DNA of 22,176 nt, taken from assembly GCA_008931825.1 (NCBI GenBank), contig QXVZ01009004.1, positions 1 to 22,176 on the forward strand. Direction: 5' to 3'. The stretch's first letter is position 1. Every line of letters begins with the position of its first letter. Made by a program: the position numbers and the translations under genes. This DNA comes from Phallusia fumigata (taxonomy: Eukaryota > Chordata > Ascidiacea > Phlebobranchia > Ascidiidae). This document shows, piece after piece, positions 1 to 10,520 of the stretch. The notes below the pieces were generated by a model. The model had not been told where the DNA came from. It saw nothing but the letters and a program-made list of their open reading frames with translations, and made no database searches.

Positions 1-1358
<1,358 letters not shown>

Positions 1359-2130
1359 GCAGCAAAATTACTTCCTGTCCACATGTAAATTGTACATATA
1401 CACCGCCGGTAGGCCGTGTTTAAGTGTTAGTCAGAAACCGAACGGGAGAAACGCTTAATTTAAACATTTGGGGTAAAGTCATTCCTTGTTCGCTGTAACG
1501 ACCGATGTGTGTTTTGTCAATCTCCCAGTCTTGAGCCTGCTGTATAGAAGTTACCGGCCGGGGCTCGCGTGTCGCCCTCGTCTGAGGCGCGGCCGCGGGC
1601 CCCTGTGCTTCGTTGTCCTGCATGTACATATACGCCCTTTCTTTCACAAACATCTCCCTGTGAAACACACCTTTCCCAGACCACCGAAGATACGGCACAA
1701 AAAATACGTATCTTTCGCGTGAACCGAGCGAACGACGGCTCCTGTCATCGCCCGCAACTTTTCGCACCACTGTTACCTTGTTTCGCCACATGACTGTGCC
1801 TAATTGACGGTCTGTACACTTTCTCCTCTTTATTTCCTAGTGTCAAAGTCTTGCGGAGCGGCCGCACCGCGATAGTAACGCACACTGCCCGCCGCGCTGT
1901 AGTTCCAAATTTTTAAGATGTCCTGGATTCGTGCAGTGAAAAACAAACGAGCTCGTCAGTCAGGCGAACGGCCCCGAAACGAATTGGTGCTCCTTACGTA
2001 GAAACGTCCGCGAACGGCACGCCTCCGCGTACCGCACATAGTGCACATTAGTAGATGTTATGGTGCGCGTTGAACGTCGCCTATTTATTCGCGTGCAATG
2101 TACCACTTCCCCGCCTGACAAGCGAAAGTT

Positions 2131-2159
2131 CCTGGCAGCGGAAAGTGGCCGCTGCCAGG
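2131..2159 (+). other. perfect 11-bp hairpin in the DDX3 3' flank
   Basis: CCTGGCAGCGG (2131-2141) and CCGCTGCCAGG (2149-2159) are exact reverse complements around a 7-base loop AAAGTGG. The same hairpin is intact in the second copy at 21127-21155, although single-base differences lie immediately 5' of it. If transcribed as 3' UTR it would be a stable stem-loop. Function unknown. Confidence 0.7.
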
Positions 2160-3154
2160 CCAAGTACTGCTGCTCCCGATATGCTTTCCCTCTCCACGTT
2201 GATTCTTGTCGAAGCGCGCGCCTTAGGAAGCCTTGCGAAAGCACAGTGTGTAACATTTCGTTTTAGCCTAAAATTTGGCCGACTAGCGCCGTCGTAGTGT
2301 ATCAAGCCGCCGATAAGCGCTGGATTCAGTTACTGGCAGCGCGTGAACGCGTTGCGACAAAACCGAGCTGTTTTATATTTTTCGTTGAAGCTCGGCTCAA
2401 CAATTTTATACAGATGTTTTTTCCGCCTGTAGTTCGCCTTTCAGTGCGTCCTGGTCGCAGCAACCGAACTGCTGCTGGCTCATGACACGCTTCCGCCGTT
2501 GTTTAAATTAGCTTGGGCAAAAAAGCTGCGTCTGTCCGCTTTGTCGCCGGCAAGCGCGACGGAAACGTCTGTTAGCGTCGTGCAATATAACTTAAATAGT
2601 CAATACGTTGCGTGTATTCCATTCGAGTCCCTAACTAAAGGTAATTCTTCATAAACGCGCAACCTTTTTCATTGTTGTAATTTTCGACGGTGGCGGCCGA
2701 GTTATTAAAAGTTGTAGTGATGGCGACGCACCAACCTGTTCAAATCGTACAATCACCTTGTTTTAGCACTGTGCTTTTTTACGTTTTAATATTTATTTTT
2801 ACACCACACTCGCGAATGCGCGCGCCCCGCGAGGAAAAGAGGGGTTAAAAATGGTGAATGCGAGAGTGTGAGAGAGCGAAAAAGAAAGCATACAGCCAAC
2901 GAATTCGCGAGCAGCGAAATAGTCCTTTAGGAAATGCACGAACACTGCACGGAACTGACCATGATTCGTTATTAATGATAGTAAATGACCATGACGTGTC
3001 ACACTATTCGGCCCGATTCGAAATTACCTGGCGGACTGTATGGTTTGGTAAATAATTCACGAGGGGAAAAACACAGTCATGTGGACGCTAGAGATGGTTT
3101 TGGTTTTTCACGCGAGTAACTTGTTTCCTAAACAACTGAATTCCCGATCGTAAC

Positions 3155-3160
3155 AATAAA
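3155..3160 (+). terminator. candidate poly(A) signal for DDX3
   Basis: Canonical AATAAA in an AT-rich context about 1.8 kb after the DDX3 stop. It is assigned to DDX3 by position only. Cleavage would be expected some 10-30 bases downstream. Confidence 0.45.
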
Positions 3161-3180
3161 TAGTCAAGCTCCGAATCTGT

Positions 3181-4675
3181 TTTGTATTTCTGTTCAAAGA
3201 TCGCATTATTAAGCCGGCCAGCGGTAACCTAAAGACTATGGAGGTTTACTATAAAGGGTCAAAAGTGCACATCAATTAGCATTGGCGTTTTCACCTGTAC
3301 GGATCGATGACAGGCAAAAGAGTGCGACATGATCCGAGAAATAACAAACCCCTGTATGATGTATGAGCTGACGTAGGTTGTGATGTAGCACTGAAACTGT
3401 GCCTTTTAAATTGAAATGCTTTTCGTCACACAAACTCAACACGCGGGGGTCACACAAGCACATACGTTTGCATCTACGCCTGAGCAGGTCACAACAAGTT
3501 GCTGACTCTGATTACAGACATGGTATTTTCGACAACAGAAAAGCTAGATAACATTGCAAAAATATTTTCTGTCCACCGTTTTTACAGTCTTGCTATCGGT
3601 GCTGGACAACTCTTTTAGATTTGGGCAGTAGCTATTAATCCCTGTTATTTTTGTTAATATTCGTCTTAAGCTATGCTAACCAATGAAAAGCCGCTATCAG
3701 GTGTAATGAATTGACTGAACACATAGAACGGTGTTAAGACAATGACTACTGTGGTTGACATATGTCAGACCAAACCTCAAATTAAAGTTGGTCATGGTTT
3801 TCAAATAGAGCACACTGTTGCAAATTCATACTGCATAATACCTGACTGAAAAAAAACTTCACGGCGGTGGTGTGACAAGCTTTAATTTGTTTTATAAAAC
3901 CTACTGCGTTCAGACGAAACATGTAATTACCAAATGCTGGCAAGTGCAGGGATGTTTAACATATTATTTCCTACACTACTGTTGGGCGGTTTATGTTGTG
4001 GGTGTGTAAATCAAACGATTTGCTTTTGAGAAATTGAGCGATTGCACGAACGCAAAAACAAGTCAATCCGAGTCATGCAAATGGCAACGAAACGGCATCA
4101 AAATCGCAAGCTACAAAAATATACAGAATCTCAACTGCGCCTTGATAAAAGCATACGTGCGAACACGAACACTTTATGGTGAACGCCGAAAGAACTGTAC
4201 GACTGCAAGTCACAGGTACAAAGTTGAGCACAGAGGGCGGACTTTGTTCACCGAAGTACGACAACAGCAGTTCAGAGCTCGACCTTTAGAACCCAGATTA
4301 GTCAATAAAGGTCGCCCAGTGGTGTGACTTTTGCGACCCGGCTTATTGCATGCTACGAAAGCGATAAACAGTGATTGATTAAAGTGCGAAGAACAAGGTA
4401 GACGCGCCATTAACAGGTAATACGTATAAGGTGACCTATCGTCGGACAAGCGCATGTTGCATGTATGTTTATGTTAAGAACCAGCTGCAGGCAACAACAA
4501 CAAAGGAAACACTGATCGCCATTGTCTAATTGAATTCATCGTCACTGGCTTCATTTAACAACTGAGCAGCATCCTTAACTACAAAGCTCGGGGACAATGG
4601 ACTAGATAGAAACAAATAAAACACAATTTGGTTACCGAACTATACTGCAAGCCCATCTCACAGATTGATTTACAT
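3181..4675. other. intergenic, no gene seen
   Basis: Between DDX3 and the 3' end of PCYT1. AT-rich with scattered short open frames; the longest (4034-4327) has no recognisable protein character and lacks splice or codon support. No RNA gene, repeat array or transposon end recognised. An AATAAA at about 4303 on the + strand has no evident gene. Confidence 0.6.
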
Positions 4676-6286
4676 TTAGGAACAGTACCTGTCATAATCA
4701 AAATTGTAGTTTAGACTGTCATCGTCTTCACTTGTTGGACTGACACGACCTGGTGATATGGCTTCCATAATTTGTTCCTTGTACTGGTTCTGCACACATT
4801 GTGTAATTGCTGAACTGTGGTTAACAATAATACGGCAGACCATTGACTCACTTACCATTGTACCATACATCTCAATAAAATTTCGGACAAACTCATTTGA
4901 TCTTTCCTTCCACTTATCAAGCATTTCATGACTGCGGTCTTCTATTTTACCGACAATTTCCTTGTATTTTTCGCCCATGTCCTTCAAGCGGTCTTTCATA
5001 GTGTCCACAGTGCTCTGAACTGCAATTCGTTTTTCCTACACCGGAATAGTGTCATGTTACACAAAGAAGTCACTGAATAGTGATAAACTACACCCACCCT
5101 GATGAATCCAATGTTAAGATCTTTTGCAGAATACCCTCTGGCCAAGTTGCGGCGCACATAAATATCATAGTCCTTTACAATCCTCGTTATGACATCAGAT
5201 GTAGAGATACCTTCAGTTCTTTGAGTAGCACAAAACATGCCTGGGAAAATAGCCATTGTTAAACATAGAAACTACAAATGGTGTAGGGCTTTGAATTGTT
5301 CTTTAACCTTTTTCTTTTATATGTTTGTAAACATCATCAGATGATGTTGATGCATAGGGAAGGTCATCATGGGCAACAAAATCAATCTAAAAACATACAG
5401 AAAGAAACTGTTTTTACTCCAGCAAATTCCGATAGTTAGCCATGATTTTAAACATGATTCAAGATAAACCACACTTGTAACTAACCCTGTGCTTAGTGAG
5501 AAACTCTTCATCAAGAGTCCATGGAGCATCCTTTACAACCTCATCAACATATCGACAATGCAAAACTGCCTCATATCTTTCTTTTTCATTCATCACGGTC
5601 CGACCTTTCGATCTGTGTGTCAGTTTGTCATTGCAAACTAAAAGTATCAAATCTTAGTTCTATATGGTTTCCACACCTTAAGTGGGGTCAAAACAAACTT
5701 ACTGCCAACCATCAGGTATGTGTTAGGAAACAGATTTTTTGCTTGCATCAGTGCACGAGCATGCCCGGAATGAAACATGTCATAGATTCCATCAGCATAC
5801 ACTCGAGCTGGTCTAGATGCTGAAACACCAAACAGACATTAAACTAAATCACTTTTGTCTAAAAATAAACCAATCTTTTTTTTAATTTCAAACCAGGTCC
5901 TGTTACATCAATATTAAATCCACACCAACCATGGCTGTAAGTCTTAACTTGTGTCTGCAATTATTGCGTCAAACATGTTTCAGAAAAAGTGACATTCATA
6001 GTCATACTTCCCAGTGCTGCCTCTTCTTTTGTCAACCTTACAAAACCCTCATCTTGAACCCCATTTTCCGGAGCAAAAACGGCAGGTCTATAAAGAGCCT
6101 ATAATATACAACGTTTTGGTAAACTTATAACAAATCACATGAAATACAAATACGTTTACGTACAATTTCATTTCCTTGGTTAGACCTCTTTCGTACTTTT
6201 GCACTTCCAGACCCGTGGTTGGCTTCTGCATGATGGTTTTCATTAGTCAAAGATCGCTTTCTGGACTCAACTTTATCGTCCATCAT
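4676..6286 (-). CDS. PCYT1: CTP:phosphocholine cytidylyltransferase (PCYT1/CCT)
   Basis: Makes CDP-choline from CTP and phosphocholine, the rate-setting step of the Kennedy pathway to phosphatidylcholine. Exons on the minus strand, 5' to 3': 6286-6164, 6098-6042, 5954-5894, 5819-5703, 5637-5486, 5386-5308, 5240-5098, 5035-4856 and 4789-4676. All join in frame with GT-AG introns of 62-99 bases. Visible motifs: basic N-terminus (ESRKRS, KVRKRS, nuclear-signal-like), [20 protein letters not shown] with the catalytic [62 protein letters not shown] (the RTEGISTS signature), then an amphipathic Lys/Glu-rich helix (residues about 250-310) that would be the lipid-sensing M domain, and a short acidic tail. 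About 341 residues if the 66-base intron 4790-4855 is removed, 363 if kept; human PCYT1A has 367. The 3' end of exon 2 is uncertain: the phase-compatible donor is GTAAGG at 6041-6036. The start used is the MMDD methionine; an in-frame ATG at 6361 is upstream. Confidence 0.94.
4790..4855 (-). other. 66-base in-frame intron candidate in the last PCYT1 exon
   Basis: On the minus strand it starts GTAAGT and ends GTGCAG, with a TTAAC branch-like element. It has no stop codon and is a multiple of three, so either retention or removal leaves the frame open. Its size matches the other introns of this gene (62-99) and of the neighbouring gene. Removal joins EMYGTM directly to [14 protein letters not shown]. 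Confidence 0.65.
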
Positions 6287-6910
6287 CGTTAGGATCAGAA
6301 ACGAGATGCAGCGTAGCAGATAACAGTCCGACACTTCCACGTCAGACGATCGCACTGGCAAATTTCTTTTCCTTTCTGTTTGGGTTTGCCTTTTTCACCA
6401 AACGCAAAAGGTTATGTCCTTTTCATTCATGCATGACAAGCATAGACATTAGACATAGATATCGTGGTTCGTGGACCGTGGCTCGTGGGTCAAATCATTT
6501 TTGGACCAAACGTGGTGACTGGTGCGAGTACATTTTTTACTATTTGTCTGAACGTAGTTTTTTTACAAATATTATTACGTCATATGACATTTTCAGGCAA
6601 TGTTGGTGTTTTGGCATATTTTTTGGGGCAATACACACCAAAGTCAGTTGCTGCGTTTTTTACCCTAATCTTAATGGTAAAGGGGATGGTTGGGTTTATT
6701 GTATAGTTATAGTAAAGTTTACATGCTTTTGCTAGGTATTACGGCAGTTTTTAAAAGTGGTTGTTTAAATAAATTTCCTAATGCTTTTGATTTATGGCAA
6801 AAAGGATCCATGCATTCTTGTTCCTTTGTATATTTGTACTATTTGATGCCACAATGTATGTCCATTCTAGTTATATATGATTTAGTAAACTAGCTATACA
6901 TTTATAAAAA
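6287..6910. promoter_or_regulatory. divergent promoter region PCYT1 / SMARCE1
   Basis: 624 bases separate the PCYT1 start (minus) from the SMARCE1 start (plus), so both promoters and 5' UTRs must fit here. No clear TATA box was assigned. A four-unit 7-mer repeat NNCGTGG lies at 6461-6488. The open frames at 6433-6893 have no recognisable homology and are poor in charged residues. Confidence 0.6.
6461..6488 (+). repeat. four tandem 7-mers NNCGTGG
   Basis: ATCGTGG, TTCGTGG, ACCGTGG and CTCGTGG follow each other without gaps inside the divergent promoter interval. It may be a cluster of protein-binding sites or a chance microsatellite. Confidence 0.6.
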
Positions 6911-8200
6911 ATGTCAAGAAGAAGTACTAGATCTGGTGCCTTTGATGTGGCATCGGTTGTTCCGGGTCTACAAAGCACATCAAATGGCATTGCGCAAAGC
7001 ACAGTCATGTATATTAACAGTCAATATAACCACCCAGCTTTCAGTAAACTGTACTTGGGCCCAAATCTATCTCAAAATGGCAAAAGCTATGGTGCATCAA
7101 GTGCTGTTCCAAAGCCACCGAAAGCCCCAGAAAAACCTTTGATGCCATACATGAGATACAGCAGAAAAGTATGGGATGATGTAAAAGCTCATCAACCAGA
7201 GCTCAAACTGTGGGAAATTGGCAAAATTATTGGCAAGATGTGGAGAGAGCTACAAGCCAGCGACAAACAGCTTTATGTTGATGAGTACGAAGCAGAAAAA
7301 CTGGAGTATCAAGAGCAAATGAAGTCCTACCATAACTCCCCAGCATATCAGATTTTCCTGCAGGCCAAGAGTCGGGCAGAAGCAGAAGCCGCAGCTGAAA
7401 ATCGTGCAGCCCCTACTGAGGAATCATGCATGAGTATTGAACCAATTGATGATGTTGGTGGTGACACTGATGAGGGATACTCTGTCAAGCATATAGCTGC
7501 TGCTCGTTTTCAAAGAAATAACAGACTTATGCAAGATGTTCTTGCTGATTCGTCAGTTATTCCAAGTGGAAGGGGAATTGTAACTGAACAAAGGCTTAAT
7601 GTCCTGAAAAATCAAGTTTTGTCCTTGGAAAAACACCAGACCAAGCTTCAAAAAGAATTGTTAAATATTGAAAAGAACCATGCAAATACTAAACGCAAAT
7701 GGAAAAATCAAGCAAATGACTTTGCTGCTGAAATGAAGCGACTTAGAGGCATGACACCCCAAGAATATTACATAGAGTACAAGAAGAAGCAACAACAAAT
7801 CCAGCAGCAACAGCAGTTAAAGGCTGCTTCAAAGGAATTGCCAGCAGAGAACAATGAAACACCAAAAGCCAATGACAAGCCTGATCAAAAAGCTGAAGAA
7901 TCTAAGAATGCTACAAATGAGGGAGAACAAAATAAGACAGAAAGTCAGTCAGAGATGATGGAGATTAACACCACAGATAGCAATTCCAAATCAACATCTG
8001 AAAGTAATGAAGATAGTTTGAAAGATGCCAGTGGTAAGTCCGAAAACGAAGGAGAAGTTACAGATGAATCAGTGACAAATGATGCAAATAACAACAAAGA
8101 ACATGTTAACAACAATACAGTAGAAACTGATGCACCTACTGAGAAATGTGAAGACCAACAGCAGCAAACCGAGGAGAGTGACGAGAAAAGCAATGATTAA
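6911..8200 (+). CDS. SMARCE1: SMARCE1/BAF57, HMG-box subunit of the BAF chromatin remodeller
   Basis: 429 residues in a single exon. The family is a DNA-binding subunit of the SWI/SNF (BAF) complex and acts in the nucleus. Residues 1-68 are a Ser/Gly-rich lead with HPAFSKLYLG. An HMG box follows at about 70-138 (PKPPKAPEKPLMPYMRYSRK, then LWEIGKIIGKMWRELQ). Next are AYQIFLQAKSRAEAEA and the conserved VKHIAAARFQRNNRLMQDV (about 192-210). A coiled coil spans about 222-297 (RLNVLKNQVLSLEKHQTKLQ), followed by Gln-rich and very acidic Asn/Glu/Ser-rich segments to the end. Human SMARCE1 is 411 residues with the same domain order but is split over many exons. The start is the first ATG of the frame and gives the expected N-terminus. 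The absence of introns in a full-length, undamaged frame is notable. The next gene lies 364 bases downstream on the same strand. Confidence 0.96.
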   Translation: MSRRSTRSGAFDVASVVPGLQSTSNGIAQSTVMYINSQYNHPAFSKLYLGPNLSQNGKSYGASSAVPKPPKAPEKPLMPYMRYSRKVWDDVKAHQPELKLWEIGKIIGKMWRELQASDKQLYVDEYEAEKLEYQEQMKSYHNSPAYQIFLQAKSRAEAEAAAENRAAPTEESCMSIEPIDDVGGDTDEGYSVKHIAAARFQRNNRLMQDVLADSSVIPSGRGIVTEQRLNVLKNQVLSLEKHQTKLQKELLNIEKNHANTKRKWKNQANDFAAEMKRLRGMTPQEYYIEYKKKQQQIQQQQQLKAASKELPAENNETPKANDKPDQKAEESKNATNEGEQNKTESQSEMMEINTTDSNSKSTSESNEDSLKDASGKSENEGEVTDESVTNDANNNKEHVNNNTVETDAPTEKCEDQQQQTEESDEKSND

Positions 8201-8564
8201 CTGCAATTATTTTGTACAATCATCAGACAATGTTTGCTAGTGTATTTTTGTTGCATTTTTGAAAATGGTGTATTGCAAAAAACAATAACAGTTGAATTGC
8301 TAAACATGTTTGCGTTGTTTGATTTTCTGTTTAGTAAAACTTAAAACATTTTTTCTTTGGCCAAAAGAATATTTACCTGTACTGTTTCATAAAAAATATC
8401 ACACATGAAATGTTTAAACTCCTTAAGTGCTCTTTTTCTGTTGACAGTTACTTGGTTTGTACCAAGTTTAACATGCACCATTTTTTGCTGCTTTGTACAT
8501 GGTAAAATCCAACAGCAAACCTTTCTTTTTTGTGTCAATATTATGCAGGTTATCAATTAGGATC
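8201..8564 (+). promoter_or_regulatory. short SMARCE1-FBXO22 intercistronic region with splice acceptor
   Basis: I found no AATAAA or ATTAAA before the next start. At 8521-8548 a pyrimidine-rich CTTTCTTTTTTGTG stretch runs into TTATGCAG, a good 3' splice acceptor, 16 bases before the FBXO22-like ATG. No upstream coding exon is evident for it, so it could receive a spliced leader or end a 5' UTR intron. A two-gene operon is inferred, not shown. Confidence 0.5.
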
Positions 8565-9878
8565 ATGGATAATGGTTTGTTAGTCTTGACTGGCATTGAA
8601 GAAATAGTTGACAGAATTCTTTCATGTTTACCAATTGTTGATTTGTTGGGAAAGCGACAAGTGTGTACAGTTTGGAAACAAGTTGTTGACAAAATTGTTG
8701 CCAGACGGGAAAAGAAAACATTTGTGCATTACAATCTCATTGAGACCAACAGTGCCCAAGCTTCAAGATGTGAAAGGACAGATGGGGAATTTTATAGCAC
8801 ATTTCAGAACAAATATGGTCGACTGGTAAAGAGGGTAAAATATGAATGCAACAATTTTGCCCCTGAGCATCGGCAAATGATAGACCGTTTTTTGAAATGG
8901 CGTTCAGAATGGACTAATTTTCCGCGAATAATTTTTGTTGTGCACAGACTAAATCAAGTTACTGACAAAGAGTGCCTGCAAAATTTTCGACACCTAAATG
9001 AGGTAATGTTGCGCTACATACCTACATCATGCACACTTATCATGTTAAAGGGTGCTATGTGTTGTCCTGGAAGTGAGCTTAATACTTGTCTGAGAAATGA
9101 AACTTTGTTTTTTTCATCGGTGGTCGAGTCCTCGGTGGATGTTCTTGCTTGGCAATCAATGGGAACGGCAAAAGAGAGAAGTGGACTGGCAGAGGCTTTG
9201 AAAGAGTTCCTAAAGAAACAAACAGAATTAAAAGCATTTATATTTTATTACCGTCTAACCTCACAGCATGTGATTGCTCGTTGGATTCGTTCGATGGTCT
9301 GTCCTTTATTGGAAACCTATGCTTTGCGACATAACAAGGCAGTTGTCCTTGGCTGTGCGATTGAAGGAGGTATACAGCACTCTCAATTGTGCTCCAATGT
9401 ATTTGTCAAGCTGGCAGGCAACAGCCTCTTGGGGTCTAAGTGTCACAGTGCAACCCGCAACATACAGAAATCAGGTGCCTTCCTTGCTATTGCAGTTAGT
9501 GGCAAATCTGCTTTCTCTTCGTCGGTTCTTTTGGATCACAACTGTAATTCAGTTTCTGACCTAACTTACAAACTGCAACAACTCAAAAAGTCTGTTCCTG
9601 CTCACGTTCAGTTTAAGCCAAATCAAAACAATGTGTTTGCATTCATGGTGTCTTGTATCGGTCGCATGCATGACTTTGAGTGGTACAATGATTACAGTGG
9701 TGAAGATCATGGGTTTATTGAGCGCAAAGCCTTTGAAAAGGCTATTCCAAATGTCCCATTGGTAACTACACATGGGTTTGGTGAGGTTGGGGGTGATTTT
9801 AATTTGGAACCAAAGCCATACAGTCAAGTAAATTTGGTGCACTATCACTCCACTATTTTCGCCTTGGTTGCATTGTAA
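8565..9878 (+). CDS. FBXO22: FBXO22-like F-box / FIST-domain protein
   Basis: 437 residues, one exon. FBXO22 is a substrate-recognition subunit of SCF (SKP1-CUL1-F-box) ubiquitin ligases. Residues about 8-45 are an F-box (IEEIVDRILSCLPIVDLL, then RQVCTVWKQVV). The middle has FIST-like segments (SGAFLAIAVSGKSAFSSSVL). The C-terminus has FAFMVSCIGR, AFEKAIPNVPLVTTHGFGEV and HYHSTIFALVAL, which align with [28 protein letters not shown] and HSYTTIMALIHL of human FBXO22 (403 residues). The ATG at 8565 lies just after a splice acceptor. An in-frame ATG at 8493 would add 24 hydrophobic residues encoded by the acceptor region and was rejected. The central part is diverged, so orthology rests mainly on the two ends. 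Confidence 0.85.
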   Translation: MDNGLLVLTGIEEIVDRILSCLPIVDLLGKRQVCTVWKQVVDKIVARREKKTFVHYNLIETNSAQASRCERTDGEFYSTFQNKYGRLVKRVKYECNNFAPEHRQMIDRFLKWRSEWTNFPRIIFVVHRLNQVTDKECLQNFRHLNEVMLRYIPTSCTLIMLKGAMCCPGSELNTCLRNETLFFSSVVESSVDVLAWQSMGTAKERSGLAEALKEFLKKQTELKAFIFYYRLTSQHVIARWIRSMVCPLLETYALRHNKAVVLGCAIEGGIQHSQLCSNVFVKLAGNSLLGSKCHSATRNIQKSGAFLAIAVSGKSAFSSSVLLDHNCNSVSDLTYKLQQLKKSVPAHVQFKPNQNNVFAFMVSCIGRMHDFEWYNDYSGEDHGFIERKAFEKAIPNVPLVTTHGFGEVGGDFNLEPKPYSQVNLVHYHSTIFALVAL

Positions 9879-10110
9879 ATATTGTCATAATGGTTGGGAA
9901 CAATTTCATCATAACAAAACATTTATTATTATTGCCCTCCTTCCTGAAGGGGAAATATATTGCTTTCACTCTGTTTTATATTTTGTTTTTTTCTTGTCCA
10001 TGCACTTTTGCCGTGAAATGTTTGGCTGATTTAAAAGATGTTTTCACAGCTGATAGATGGTAGTTATGGAATTGAAATTGTGACAACTGTTTTGTTTGAC
10101 TCTGTAGCCC

Positions 10111-10520
10111 CACTGGTTACCCCTTTAGCCCAAATAATTAAACATTTTGCATGCTTGTGTGCTCCACAAAGCTTTGTTGATGAGAAAGTAACATAAATAA
10201 AAACAAAGCTAGGTTTGGCCATTGTGGTGTATTGATTTGTTTACGTTGATGTTTTGTTCGACTGTATAGTTCCAGTAGCTAGCACACTGGCCCCCTTAAA
10301 TGGGTCAAATTGTTAAACAATTTTTGAATTAAATGAAAGGTGTACTGTTTGAGTAATATGCCATTGTGTGTATTGATTTCTTTGTATGACCCATATTTTA
10401 CTCCACTGGGCTGCTAAAATGGGTTAAATTATTAAACAATGTCTAAATTCAATGAAATTAATTTATTCTGTAAAATATGCCTTTGTATGTTACTGTTCTG
10501 TTTATTTATTTACAGTACCC
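10111..10520 (+). repeat. degenerate tandem repeat array, about three units
   Basis: Three diverged units begin CACTGG at 10111, 10285 and 10404. Each continues with a pyrimidine-rich or Ala/Thr-like stretch, then a TAAATTRTTAAACAAT-like element, and ends with a TATGCCATTGTGTGTATTGATT-like element (10216-10241 and 10358-10384 clear, 10477-10504 weaker). Unit lengths are about 174 and 119 bases. This is non-coding DNA between the FBXO22-like gene and the gene at 11402. Confidence 0.6.
10196..10201 (+). terminator. candidate poly(A) signal for the FBXO22-like gene
   Basis: AATAAA about 320 bases after the stop at 9878; the first canonical hexamer I found downstream. If SMARCE1 and FBXO22 are one operon, this would be the terminal signal of the unit. 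Confidence 0.5.

Larger units (their letters stand above)
1359..3180 (+). other. DDX3 3' UTR and flank, CpG-rich
   Basis: About 1.8 kb without a recognisable gene. It is clearly richer in G+C and CpG than the surrounding AT-rich DNA (for example the NotI-like GCGGCCGC at 1590 and 1859). An AATAAA at 3155-3160 is the first canonical poly(A) hexamer I found after the stop, so a long 3' UTR is possible; ATTAAA near 2704 is an alternative. The open frames on both strands here show no protein-family resemblance and reflect the low stop-codon density of GC-rich DNA. The whole stretch recurs at 20357-22176. Confidence 0.55.

Noticed and set aside
1420-2485. Several overlapping open frames on both strands in the DDX3 3' flank, repeated at 20418-21481
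   Set aside because: Low stop density in GC-rich DNA explains them. Translations lack family motifs, frames overlap each other on both strands, and the small differences between copies are not biased to synonymous sites.
4034-4327. 97-residue open frame in the intergenic region
   Set aside because: No recognisable motif, no ATG at its 5' boundary, and an opposite-strand frame of similar length overlaps it.
6002-6041. Longer PCYT1 exon 2 using a GTATGA donor (adding [11 protein letters not shown])
   Set aside because: The residues look protein-like, but the donor leaves phase 1 and the next exon read in that phase meets a TAA at once. The GTAAGG donor at 6041-6036 keeps the frame.
6287-6361. 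Upstream in-frame ATG for PCYT1 at 6361
   Set aside because: It would add a hydrophobic 25-residue lead before [12 protein letters not shown]. The usual N-terminus of this family is polar and basic, so the inner ATG is preferred, though not proven.
8493-8564. Upstream ATG extending the FBXO22-like protein by 24 residues
   Set aside because: The extension is encoded by the pyrimidine tract and CAG acceptor and is hydrophobic. The F-box begins just after the ATG at 8565.
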